Below are positions 52,751-64,000 of a DNA stretch of 64,000 nt, piece after piece. The notes under the pieces were generated by a model. It was not told the DNA's origin. It did no database searches and saw only the letters and a program-made list of their open reading frames with translations. The stretch lies in contig OV121088.1 in assembly GCA_921293015.1 (NCBI GenBank), positions 7,315,882-7,379,881 of the forward strand, written 5' to 3'. Every line of letters begins with the position of its first letter. Positions within the stretch are counted from its first letter, which is position 1. Position numbers and translations under genes: made by a program. This DNA is from Phorcus lineatus (lineage: Eukaryota > Mollusca > Gastropoda > Trochida > Trochidae).

Positions 52751-55700
52751 ATATGCATTTTTAAGAAAGTTATCGCGCTCGCTACAACAATATGCATATA
52801 TTGCACTTAGTCTTTTTCAGCGATTTTGGTCAAAATCAGCTATCTGTACCTGTTTAAGCTCGAATCTGGAGCCCGAACCAAGAATCTGACAGGAAATTGG
52901 TATTGCTTAATCGATAAAACACAATGTGATGTACATTTGATGAAAGTTTGGTTTAGAAATATGCATTTTTAAGAAAGTTATCGCGCTCGCTACAACAATA
53001 TGCATATATTGCACTTAGTCTTTTTCAGCGATTTTGGTCAAAATCAGCTATCTGTACCTGTTTAAGCTCGAATCTGGAGCCCGAACCAAGAATCTGACAA
53101 GAAATTGGTATAGCTTAATCGATAAAACACAATGTGATGTACATTTGATGAAAGTTTGGTTTAGAAATATGCATTTTTAAGAAAGTTATCGCGCTCGCTA
53201 CAACAATATGCATATATTGCACTTTGTCTTTTTCCGCGATTTTGGTCAAAATCAGCTATCTGTACCTTTTTTAGTTTAAATTTGGAGCCCAAACCAAGAA
53301 TCTTACAGGAAATTGGTATTGCTTAATCGATAGAACACAATGTGATGTACATTTGATGAAAGTTTGGTTTAGAAATATGCATTTTTAAGAAAGTTATCGC
53401 GCTCGCTACAACAATATGCATATATTGCACTTAGTCTTTTTCAGCGATTTTGGTCAAAATCAGCTATCTGTACCTGTTTAAGCTCGAATCTGGAGCCCGA
53501 ACCAAGAATCTGACAAGAAATTGGTATTGCTTAATCGATAAAACACAATGTGATGTACATTTGATGAAAGTTTGGTTTAGAAATATGCATTTTTAAGAAA
53601 GTTATCGCGCTCGCTACAACAATATGCATATATTGCACTTAGTCTTTTTCAGCGATTTTGGTCAAAATCAGCTATCTGTACCTGTTTAAGCTCGAATCTG
53701 GAGCCCGAACCAAGAATCTGACAAGAAATTGGTATAGCTTAATCAATAAAACACAATGTGATGTACATTTGATGAAAGTTTGGTTTAGAAATATGCATTT
53801 TTAAGAAAGTTATCGCGCTCGCTACAACAATATGCATATATTGCACTTTGTCTTTTTCCGCGATTTTGGTCAAAATCAGCTATCTGTACCTTTTTTAGTT
53901 TAAATTTGGAGCCCAAACCAAGAATCTGACAGGAAATTGGTATTGCTTAATCGATAGAACACAATGTGATGTACATTTGATGAAAGTTTGGTTTAGAAAT
54001 ATGCATTTTTAAGAAAGTTATCGCGCTCGCTACAACAATATGCATATATTGCACTTAGTCTTTTTCAGCGATTTTGGTTAAAATCAGCTATCTGTACCTG
54101 TTTAAGCTCGAATCTGGAGGCCGAACCAAGAATCTGACAAGAAATTGGTATTGCTTAATCGATAAAACACAATGTGATGTACATTTGATGAAAGTTTGGT
54201 TTAGAAATATGCATTTTTAAGAAAGTTATCGCGCTCGCTACAACAATATGCATATATTGCACTTAGTCTTTTTCCGCGATTTTGGTCAATATCAGCTATC
54301 TGTACCTGTTTAAGCTCGAATCTGGAGCCCAAACCAAGAATCTGACAGGAAATTGGTATTGCTTAATCGATAGAACACAATGTGATGTACATTTGATGAA
54401 AGTTTGGTTTAGAAATATGCATTTTTAAGAAAGTTATCGCGCTCGCTACAACAATATGCATATATTGCACTTAGTCTTTTTCCGCGACTTTGGTCAATAT
54501 CAGCTATCTGTACCTGTTTAAGCTCGAATCTGGAGCCCAAACCAATAATCTGACAGGAAATTGGTATTGCTCAATCGATAGAACACAATGTGATGTACAT
54601 TTGATGAAAGTTTGGTTTAGAAATATGCATTTTTAAGAAAGTTATCGCGCTCGCTACAACAATATGCATATATTGCACTTAGTCTTTTTCCGCGATTTTG
54701 GTCAAAATCAGCTATCTGTACCTGTTTAAGCTCGAATCTGGAGCCCAAACCAATAATCTGACAGGAAATTGGTATTGCTTAATCGATAGAACACAATGTG
54801 ATGTACATTTGATGAAAGTTTGGTTTAGAAATATGCATTTTTAAGAAAGTTATCGCGCTCGCTACAACAATATGCATATATTGCACTTAGTCTTTTTCCG
54901 CGATTTTGGTCAAAATCAGCTATCTGTACCTGTTTAAGCTCGAATCTGGAGCCCGAACCAAGAATCTGACAAGAAATTGGTATTGCTTAATCGATAAAAC
55001 ACAATGTGATGTACATTTGATGAAAGTTTGGTTTAGAAATATGCATTTTTAAGAAAGTTATCGCGCTCGCTACAACAATATGCATATATTGCACTTAGTC
55101 TTTTTCAGCGATTTTGGTCAAAATCAGCTATCTGTACCTTTTTTAGTTTAAATTTGGAGCCCAAACCAATAATCTGACAGGAAATTGGTATTGCTTAATC
55201 GATAAAACACAATGTGATGTACATTTGATGAAAGTTTGGTTTAGAAATATGCATTTTTAAGAAAGTTATCGCGCTCGCTACAACAATATGCATATATTGC
55301 ACTTAGTCTTTTTTAGCGATTTTGGTCAAAATCAGCTATCTGTACCTGTTTAAGCTCGAATCTGGAGCCCGAACCAAGAATCTGACAAGAAATTGGTATT
55401 GCTTAATCGATAAAACACAATGTGATGTACATTTGATGAAAGTTTGGTTTAGAAATATGCATTTTTAAGAAAGTTATCGCGCTCGCTACAACAATATGCA
55501 TATATTGCACTTAGTCTTTTTCCGCGACTTTGGTCAAAATCAACTATCTGTACCTGTTTAAGCTCGAATCTGGAGCCCAAACCAAGAATCTGACAAGAAA
55601 TTGGTATTGCTTAATCGATAGAACACAATGTGATGTACATTTGATGAAAGTTTGGTTTAGAAATATGCATTTTTAAGAAAGTTATCGCGCTCGCTACAAC

Positions 55701-55870
55701 AATATGCATATATTGCACTTAGTCTTTTTCCGCGACTTTGGTCAAAATCAGCTATCTGTACCTGTTTAAGCTCGAATCTGGAGCCCAAACCAAGAATCTG
55801 ACAGGAAATTGGTATAGCTTAATCGATAGAACACAATGTGATGTACATTTGATGAAAGTTTGGTTTAGAA

Positions 55871-58158
55871 ATATGCATTTTTAAGAAAGTTATCGCGCTC
55901 GCTACAACAATATGCATATATTGCACTTAGTCTTTTTCAGCGATTTTGGTCAAAATCAGCTCTCTGTACCTGTTTAAGCTCGAATCTGGAGCCCGAACCA
56001 AGAATCTGACAAGAAATTGGTATAGCTTAATCGATAAAACACAATGTGATGTACATTTGATGAAAGTTTGGTTTAGAAATATGCATTTTTAAGAACGTTA
56101 TCGCGCTCGCTACAACAATATGCATATATTGCACTTAGTCTTTTTCAGCGATTTTGGTCAAAATCAGCTATCTGTACCTGTTTAAGCTCGAATCTGGAGC
56201 CCGAACCAAGAATCTGACAAGAAATTGTTATAGCTTAATCGATAAAACACAATGTGATGTACATTTGATGAAAGTTTGGTTTAGAAATATGCATTTTTAA
56301 GAAAGTTATCGCGCTCGCTACAACAATATGCATATATTGCACTTAGTCTTTTTCCGCGACTTTGGTCAAAATCAGCTATCTGTACCTGTTTAAGCTCGAA
56401 TCTGGAGCCCAAACCAAGAATCTGACAGGAAATTGGTATAGCTTAATCGATAGAACACAATGTGATGTACATTTGATGAAAGTTTGGTTTAGAAATATGC
56501 ATTTTTAAGAAAGTTATCGCGCTCGCTACAACAATATGCATATATTGCACTTAGTCTTTTTCCGCGACTTTGGTCAATATCAGCTATCTGTACCTGTTTA
56601 AGCTCGAATCTGGAGCCCAAACCAAGAATCTGACAGGAAATTGGTATTGCTTAATCGATAGAACACAATGTGATGTACATTTGATGAAAGTTTGGTTTAG
56701 AAATATGCATTTTTAAGAAAGTTATCGCGCTCGCTACAACAATATGCATATATTGCACTTAGTCTTTTTCCGCGATTTTGGTCAAAATCAGCTATCTGTA
56801 CCTGTTTAAGCTCGAATCTGGAGCCCGAACCAAGAATCTGACAAGAAATTGGTATTGCTTAATCGATAGAACACAATGTGATGTACATTTGATGAAAGTT
56901 TGGTTTAGAAATATGCATTTTTAAGAAAGTTATCGCGCTCGCTACAACAATATGTATATATTGCACTTAGTCTTTTTCAGGGATTTTGGTCAAAATCAGC
57001 TATCTGTACCTGTTTAAGCTCGAATCTGGAGCCCAAACCAAGAATCTGACAGGAAATTGGTATAGCTTAATCGATAGAACACAATGTGATGTACATTTGA
57101 TGAAAGTTTGGTTTAGAAATATGCATTTTTAAGAAAGTTATCGCGCTCGCTACAACAATATGCATATATTGCACTTAGTCTTTTTCAGCGATTTTGGTCA
57201 AAATCAGCTCTCTGTACCTGTTTAAGCTCGAATCTGGAGCCCGAACCAAGAATCTGACAAGAAATTGGTATAGCTTAATCGATAAAACACAATGTGATGT
57301 ACATTTGATGAAAGTTTGGTTTAGAAATATGCATTTTTAAGAACGTTATCGCGCTCGCTACAACAATATGCATATATTGCACTTAGTCTTTTTCAGCGAT
57401 TTTGGTCAAAATCAGCTATCTGTACCTGTTTAAGCTCGAATCTGGAGCCCGAACCAAGAATCTGACAAGAAATTGTTATAGCTTAATCGATAAAACACAA
57501 TGTGATGTACATTTGATGAAAGTTTGGTTTAGAAATATGCATTTTTAAGAAAGTTATCGCGCTCGCTACAACAATATGCATATATTGCACTTAGTCTTTT
57601 TCCGCGACTTTGGTCAAAATCAGCTATCTGTACCTGTTTAAGCTCGAATCTGGAGCCCAAACCAAGAATCTGACAGGAAATTGGTATAGCTTAATCGATA
57701 GAACACAATGTGATGTACATTTGATGAAAGTTTGGTTTAGAAATATGCATTTTTAAGAAAGTTATCGCGCTCGCTACAACAATATGCATATATTGCACTT
57801 AGTCTTTTTCCGCGATTTTGGTCAAAATCAGCTATCTGTACCTGTTTAAGCTCGAATCTGGAGCCCGAACCAAGAATCTGACAAGAAATTGGTATTGCTT
57901 AATCGATAGAACACAATGTGATGTACATTTGATGAAAGTTTGGTTTAGAAATATGCATTTTTAAGAAAGTTATCGCGCTCGCTACAACAATATGTATATA
58001 TTGCACTTAGTCTTTTTCAGGGATTTTGGTCAAAATCAGCTATCTGTACCTGTTTAAGCTCGAATCTGGAGCCCAAACCAAGAATCTGACAGGAAATTGG
58101 TATAGCTTAATCGATAGAACACAATGTGATGTACATTTGATGAAAGTTTGGTTTAGAA
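55871..58158. repeat. 6-mer and 5-mer tandem duplication
   Basis: Monomers 262-267 (55871-57118) and 268-272 (57119-58158) share three rare markers in order: AGCTCTCTG, AAGAACGTTATCG with AATTGTTATAG, and TATGTATA with CAGGG. The second unit lacks the D copy that is monomer 265 in the first, so it is 208 bases shorter. Confidence 0.85.
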
Positions 58159-59822
58159 ATATGCATTTTTAAGAAAGTTATCGCGCTCGCTACAACAATA
58201 TGCATATATTGCACTTAGTCTTTTTCCGCGATTTTGGTCAAAATCAGCTATCTGTACCTGTTTAAGCTCGAATCTGGAGCCCAAACCAAGAATCTGACAG
58301 GAAATTGGTATTGCTTAATCGATAGAACACAATGTGATGTACATTTGATGAAAGTTTGGTTTAGAAATATGCATTTTTAAGAAAGTTATCGCGCTCGCTA
58401 CAACAATATGCATATATTGCACTTAGTCTTTTTCCGCGATTTTGGTCAAAATCAGCTATCTGTACCTGTTTAAGCTCGAATCTGGAGCCCAAACCAAGAA
58501 TCTGACAGGAAATTGGTATAGCTTAATCGATAGAACACAATGTGATGTACATTTGATGAAAGTTTGGTTTAGAAATATGCATTTTTAAGAAAGTTATCGC
58601 GCTCGCTACAACAATATGCATATATTGCACTTAGTCTTTTTCCGCGACTTTGGTCAATATCAGCTATCTGTACCTGTTTAAGCTCGAATCTGGAGCCCAA
58701 AACAAGAATCTTACAGGAAATTGGTATTGCTTAATCGATAGCACACAATGTGATGTACATTTGATGAAAGTTTGGTTTAGAAATATGCATTTTTAAGAAA
58801 GTTATCGCGCTCGCTACAACAATATGCATATATTGCACTTAGTCTTTTTCCGCGATTTTGGTCAATATCAGCTATCTGTACCTGTTTAAGCTCGAATCTG
58901 GAGCCCAAACCAAGAATCTGACAGGAAATTGGTATTGCTTAATCGATAGAACACAATGTGATGTACATTTGATGAAAGTTTGGTTTAGAAATATGCATTT
59001 TTAAGAAAGTTATCGCGCTCGCTACAACAATATGCATATATTGCACTTAGTCTTTTTCAGCGACTTTGGTCAATATCAGCTATCTGTACCTGTTTAAGCT
59101 CGAATCTGGAGCCCAAACCAATAATCTTACAGGAAATTGGTATTGCTCAATCGATAGAACACAATGTGATGTACATTTGATGAAAGTTTGGTTTAGAAAT
59201 ATGCATTTTTAAGAAAGTTATCGCGCTCGCTACAACAATATGCATATATTGCACTTAGTCTTTTTCCGCGATTTTGGTCAATATCAGCTATCTGTACCTG
59301 TTTAAGCTCGAATCTGGAGCCCAAACCAATAATCTGACAGGAAATTGGTATTGCTTAATCGATAGAACACAATGTGATGTACATTTGATGAAAGTTTGGT
59401 TTAGAAATATGCATTTTTAAGAAAGTTATCGCGCTCGCTACAACAATATGCATATATTGCACTTAGTCTTTTTCCGCGATTTTGGTCAAAATCAGCTATC
59501 TGTACCTGTTTAAGCTCGAATCTGGAGCCCGAACCAAGAATCTGACAAGAAATTGGTATTGCTTAATCGATAAAACACAATGTGATGTACATTTGATGAA
59601 AGTTTGGTTTAGAAATATGCATTTTTAAGAAAGTTATCGCGCTCGCTACAACAATATGCATATATTGCACTTAGTCTTTTTCCGCGATTTTGGTCAAAAT
59701 CAGCTATCTGTACCTGTTTAAGCTCGAATCTGGAGCCCAAACCAAGAATCTGACAGGAAATTGGTATAGCTTAATCGATAGAACACAATGTGATGTACAT
59801 TTGATGAAAGTTTGGTTTAGAA
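57951..59822. repeat. 9-monomer block, copy 1 of a 19-monomer-spaced duplication
   Basis: Monomers 272-280 recur as 291-299 (61903-63774), offset 3,952 bases. Shared markers are TATGTATA with CAGGG, CTTACAGG with TAGCACAC (58,739), and AGCGAC with AATAATCTTAC. I count about three single-base differences between the copies, so this pair is older than the 21-mer or 9-mer pairs. Confidence 0.8.
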
Positions 59823-61902
59823 ATATGCATTTTTAAGAAAGTTATCGCGCTCGCTACAACAATATGTATATATTGCACTTAGTCTTTTTCAGGGATTTTG
59901 GTCAAAATCAGCTATCTGTACCTGTTTAAGCTCGAATCTGGAGCCCAAACCAAGAATCTGACAGGAAATTGGTATAGCTTAATCGATAGAACACAATGTG
60001 ATGTACATTTGATGAAAGTTTGGTTTAGAAATATGCATTTTTAAGAAAGTTATCGCGCTCGCTACAACAATATGCATATATTGCACTTAGTCTTTTTCCG
60101 CGATTTTGGTCAAAATCAGCTATCTGTACCTGTTTAAGCTCGAATCTGGAGCCCAAACCAAGAATCTGACAGGAAATTGGTATAGCTTAATCGATAGAAC
60201 ACAATGTGATGTACATTTGATGAAAGTTTGGTTTAGAAATATGCATTTTTAAGAAAGTTATCGCGCTCGCTACAACAATATGCATATATTGCACTTAGTC
60301 TTTTTCCGCGATTTTGGTCAAAATCAGCTATCTGTACCTGTTTAAGCTCGAATCTGGAGCCCGAACCAAGAATCTGACAAGAAATTGGTATTGCTTAATC
60401 GATAAAACACAATGTGATGTACATTTGATGAAAGTTTGGTTTAGAAATATGCATTTTTAAGAAAGTTATCGCGCTCGCTACAACAATATGCATATATTGC
60501 ACTTAGTCTTTTTCCGCGATTTTGGTCAAAATCAGCTATCTGTACCTGTTTAAGCTCGAATCTGGAGCCCAAACCAATAATCTGACAGGAAATTGGTATT
60601 GCTTAATCGATAGAACACAATGTGATGTACATTTGATGAAAGTTTGGTTTAGAAATATGCATTTTTAAGAAAGTTATCGCGCTCGCTACAACAATATGCA
60701 TATATTGCACTTAGTCTTTTTCCGCGATTTTGGTCAAAATCAGCTATCTGTACCTGTTTAAGCTCGAATCTGGAGCCCGAACCAAGAATCTGACAAGAAA
60801 TTGGTATTGCTTAATCGATAAAACACAATGTGATGTACATTTGATGAAAGTTTGGTTTAGAAATATGCATTTTTAAGAAAGTTATCGCGCTCGCTACAAC
60901 AATATGCATATATTGCACTTAGTCTTTTTCCGCGATTTTGGTCAAAATCAGCTATCTGTACCTGTTTAAGCTCGAATCTGGAGCCCAAACCAAGAATCTG
61001 ACAGGAAATTGGTATAGCTTAATCGATAGAACACAATGTGATGTACATTTGATGAAAGTTTGGTTTAGAAATATGCATTTTTAAGAAAGTTATCGCGCTC
61101 GCTACAACAATATGTATATATTGCACTTAGTCTTTTTCAGGGATTTTGGTCAAAATCAGCTATCTGTACCTGTTTAAGCTCGAATCTGGAGCCCAAACCA
61201 AGAATCTGACAGGAAATTGGTATAGCTTAATCGATAGAACACAATGTGATGTACATTTGATGAAAGTTTGGTTTAGAAATATGCATTTTTAAGAAAGTTA
61301 TCGCGCTCGCTACAACAATATGCATATATTGCACTTAGTCTTTTTCCGCGATTTTGGTCAAAATCAGCTATCTGTACCTGTTTAAGCTCGAATCTGGAGC
61401 CCAAACCAAGAATCTGACAGGAAATTGGTATTGCTTAATCGATAGAACACAATGTGATGTACATTTGATGAAAGTTTGGTTTAGAAATATGCATTTTTAA
61501 GAAAGTTATCGCGCTCGCTACAACAATATGCATATATTGCACTTAGTCTTTTTCCGCGATTTTGGTCAAAATCAGCTATCTGTACCTGTTTAAGCTCGAA
61601 TCTGGAGCCCGAACCAAGAATCTGACAAGAAATTGGTATTGCTTAATCGATAAAACACAATGTGATGTACATTTGATGAAAGTTTGGTTTAGAAATATGC
61701 ATTTTTAAGAAAGTTATCGCGCTCGCTACAACAATATGCATATATTGCACTTAGTCTTTTTCCGCGATTTTGGTCAAAATCAGCTATCTGTACCTGTTTA
61801 AGCTCGAATCTGGAGCCCAAACCAAGAATCTGACAGGAAATTGGTATAGCTTAATCGATAGAACACAATGTGATGTACATTTGATGAAAGTTTGGTTTAG
61901 AA

Positions 61903-63774
61903 ATATGCATTTTTAAGAAAGTTATCGCGCTCGCTACAACAATATGTATATATTGCACTTAGTCTTTTTCAGGGATTTTGGTCAAAATCAGCTATCTGTA
62001 CCTGTTTAAGCTCGAATCTGGAGCCCAAACCAAGAATCTGACAGGAAATTGGTATAGCTTAATCGATAGAACACAATGTGATGTACATTTGATGAAAGTT
62101 TGGTTTAGAAATATGCATTTTTAAGAAAGTTATCGCGCTCGCTACAACAATATGCATATATTGCACTTAGTCTTTTTCCGCGATTTTGGTCAAAATCAGC
62201 TATCTGTACCTGTTTAAGCTCGAATCTGGAGCCCAAACCAAGAATCTGACAGGAAATTGGTATTGCTTAATCGATAGAACACAATGTGATGTACATTTGA
62301 TGAAAGTTTGGTTTAGAAATATGCATTTTTAAGAAAGTTATCGCGCTCGCTACAACAATATGCATATATTGCACTTAGTCTTTTTCCGCGATTTTGGTCA
62401 AAATCAGCTATCTGTACCTGTTTAAGCTCGAATCTGGAGCCCAAACCAAGAATCTGACAGGAAATTGGTATAGCTTAATCGATAAAACACAATGTGATGT
62501 ACATTTGATGAAAGTTTGGTTTAGAAATATGCATTTTTAAGAAAGTTATCGCGCTCGCTACAACAATATGCATATATTGCACTTAGTCTTTTTCCGCGAC
62601 TTTGGTCAATATCAGCTATCTGTACCTGTTTAAGCTCGAATCTGGAGCCCAAACCAAGAATCTTACAGGAAATTGGTATTGCTTAATCGATAGCACACAA
62701 TGTGATGTACATTTGATGAAAGTTTGGTTTAGAAATATGCATTTTTAAGAAAGTTATCGCGCTCGCTACAACAATATGCATATATTGCACTTAGTCTTTT
62801 TCCGCGATTTTGGTCAATATCAGCTATCTGTACCTGTTTAAGCTCGAATCTGGAGCCCAAACCAAGAATCTGACAGGAAATTGGTATTGCTTAATCGATA
62901 GAACACAATGTGATGTACATTTGATGAAAGTTTGGTTTAGAAATATGCATTTTTAAGAAAGTTATCGCGCTCGCTACAACAATATGCATATATTGCACTT
63001 AGTCTTTTTCAGCGACTTTGGTCAATATCAGCTATCTGTACCTGTTTAAGCTCGAATCTGGAGCCCAAACCAATAATCTTACAGGAAATTGGTATTGCTC
63101 AATCGATAGAACACAATGTGATGTACATTTGATGAAAGTTTGGTTTAGAAATATGCATTTTTAAGAAAGTTATCGCGCTCGCTACAACAATATGCATATA
63201 TTGCACTTAGTCTTTTTCCGCGATTTTGGTCAAAATCAGCTATCTGTACCTGTTTAAGCTCGAATCTGGAGCCCAAACCAATAATCTGACAGGAAATTGG
63301 TATTGCTTAATCGATAGAACACAATGTGATGTACATTTGATGAAAGTTTGGTTTAGAAATATGCATTTTTAAGAAAGTTATCGCGCTCGCTACAACAATA
63401 TGCATATATTGCACTTAGTCTTTTTCCGCGATTTTGGTCAAAATCAGCTATCTGTACCTGTTTAAGCTCGAATCTGGAGCCCGAACCAAGAATCTGACAA
63501 GAAATTGGTATTGCTTAATCGATAAAACACAATGTGATGTACATTTGATGAAAGTTTGGTTTAGAAATATGCATTTTTAAGAAAGTTATCGCGCTCGCTA
63601 CAACAATATGCATATATTGCACTTAGTCTTTTTCCGCGATTTTGGTCAAAATCAGCTATCTGTACCTGTTTAAGCTCGAATCTGGAGCCCAAACCAAGAA
63701 TCTGACAGGAAATTGGTATAGCTTAATCGATAGAACACAATGTGATGTACATTTGATGAAAGTTTGGTTTAGAA
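61903..63774. repeat. 9-monomer block, copy 2 of the 19-monomer-spaced duplication
   Basis: This is the partner of 57951-59822. It differs in GATAAAAC in place of GATAGAAC in its third monomer, in AAACCAAG in place of AAAACAAG in its fourth, and in CAAAATC in place of CAATATC in its seventh. The next monomer (63775-63982) no longer matches copy 1, so the block ends there. Confidence 0.8.
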
Positions 63775-64000
63775 ATATGCATTTTTAAGAAAGTTATCGC
63801 GCTCGCTACAACAATATGCATATATTGCACTTAGTCTTTTTCCGCGATTTTGGTCAATATCAGCTATCTGTACCTGTTTAAGCTCGAATCTGGAGCCCAA
63901 ACCAAGAATCTGACAGGAAATTGGTATTGCTTAATCGATAGAACACAATGTGATGTACATTTGATGAAAGTTTGGTTTAGAAATATGCATTTTTAAGAAA

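Larger units (their letters stand above)
1590..64000. repeat. 208-bp satellite array, 300 full copies, continues past right edge
   Basis: The landmark CGCGCTCG recurs from 1613 to 63798 as 300 occurrences. The 299 intervals sum to 62,185 bases, which equals 299 x 208 minus 7; the seven missing bases match seven copies that carry a 1-base deletion. I define the monomer as starting at ATATGCAT (1590). It is about 36% GC. All copies face the same way and no other sequence interrupts them. Point variants define about ten types, arranged in higher-order repeats (separate entries). The monomer contains two ATGCAT palindromes at positions 3-8 and 42-47 (the second within ATATGCATAT), an ATCGAT near 160-165 and ATGTACAT at 179-186. 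I see no gene, tRNA or transposon in this stretch. I do not recognise the family; a centromeric or heterochromatic role is inference only. Confidence 0.98.
52751..64000. repeat. Array zone V (monomers 247-300 plus 18 bases)
   Basis: The last type A tail is at about 55,138, and no A copy follows in the remaining 8.9 kb although A recurs every few monomers to the left. In their place come CGCGAT/CAAA copies with GCCCA or GCCCG, and a local type with TATGTATA plus CAGGGATTTT at 56,951, 57,991, 59,863, 61,111 and 61,943. The array continues beyond 64,000. Confidence 0.85.

Noticed and set aside
1590-64000. CRISPR-like array
   Set aside because: The unit is 208 bp with no alternating short repeat and unique spacer, and the surroundings are eukaryotic.
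1590-64000. Hammerhead ribozyme in the monomer (TTGATGAAAG followed by TTTAGAAAT)
   Set aside because: The core needs CTGATGA and a paired stem II before GAAA. Here the first base is T and the intervening bases do not pair.
1590-64000. CENP-B box
   Set aside because: CGAA and CCCG occur near each other in GCCCG-type monomers, but in the wrong order and spacing for the box on either strand.
1590-64000. tRNA or SINE origin (minus-strand GGTTCGGGCTCC resembling a B box)
   Set aside because: It departs from the B-box consensus in its second half, no A box lies at a suitable distance, and many monomers lack even this form.

Overview
The window is a eukaryotic, almost certainly invertebrate-animal, repeat region with no host gene that I can support. 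It has two parts. Positions 1 to about 1,589 hold the 5' portion of an L1/Tx1-like LINE retrotransposon lying on the minus strand: a complete-looking ORF1 body and the start of ORF2 (apurinic-type endonuclease), with the reverse transcriptase beyond the left edge. From 1,590 to the right edge runs one uninterrupted head-to-tail satellite array of a 208-bp monomer (about 36% GC): 300 full copies plus 18 bases of copy 301. An L1-like ORF1 with coiled coil and RRM, paired with this endonuclease type, is common in molluscs, cnidarians and other marine invertebrates. I cannot name the organism.

The array is not a simple tandem repeat. By eye I sorted the copies into about ten variant types at roughly 20 diagnostic positions, numbering the monomer from its ATATGCAT start. 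The types are: A (TTTTTTAG tail), B (AGCG...TTAAA, GGCCG), C (CGCCAC), D (CGCGAC...CAATAT), E (CGCGAT...CAATAT, GCCCG, TATAG; E' and E'' are its GCCCA forms), F (AGCG...CAAA, GCCCA, TATAG), F' (AGCG...CAATAT, GCCCG), G (CCACGAG), H (CTTGAG plus AATAATC) and others. Their order forms a mosaic of higher-order repeats whose period changes along the array: a 7-monomer module at 12-monomer spacing (3.7-10.1 kb), a 9-mer with a nested 4-mer duplication (10.1-14.7 kb), 12- and 13-mer modules (15-36 kb), two copies of a 21-mer that look identical (36.1-44.8 kb), two copies of a 9-mer that look identical (49.0-52.75 kb), a 6-mer/5-mer pair (55.9-58.2 kb) and a 19-monomer-spaced duplication (58-63.8 kb). 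Private variants are confined to zones, as expected for repeated local unequal exchange.

Within the monomer, about 99 bp (positions 168-208 plus 1-58) is nearly invariant in all 300 copies, and almost all variation lies in the other 109 bp. The LINE/satellite join is sharp and the first satellite copy is not degraded. Either the LINE landed inside an existing array, or, since its 5' end faces the array and the unit is about 208 bp, the array grew from the LINE's own 5' promoter monomers as in mouse L1. I cannot decide between these from this window.
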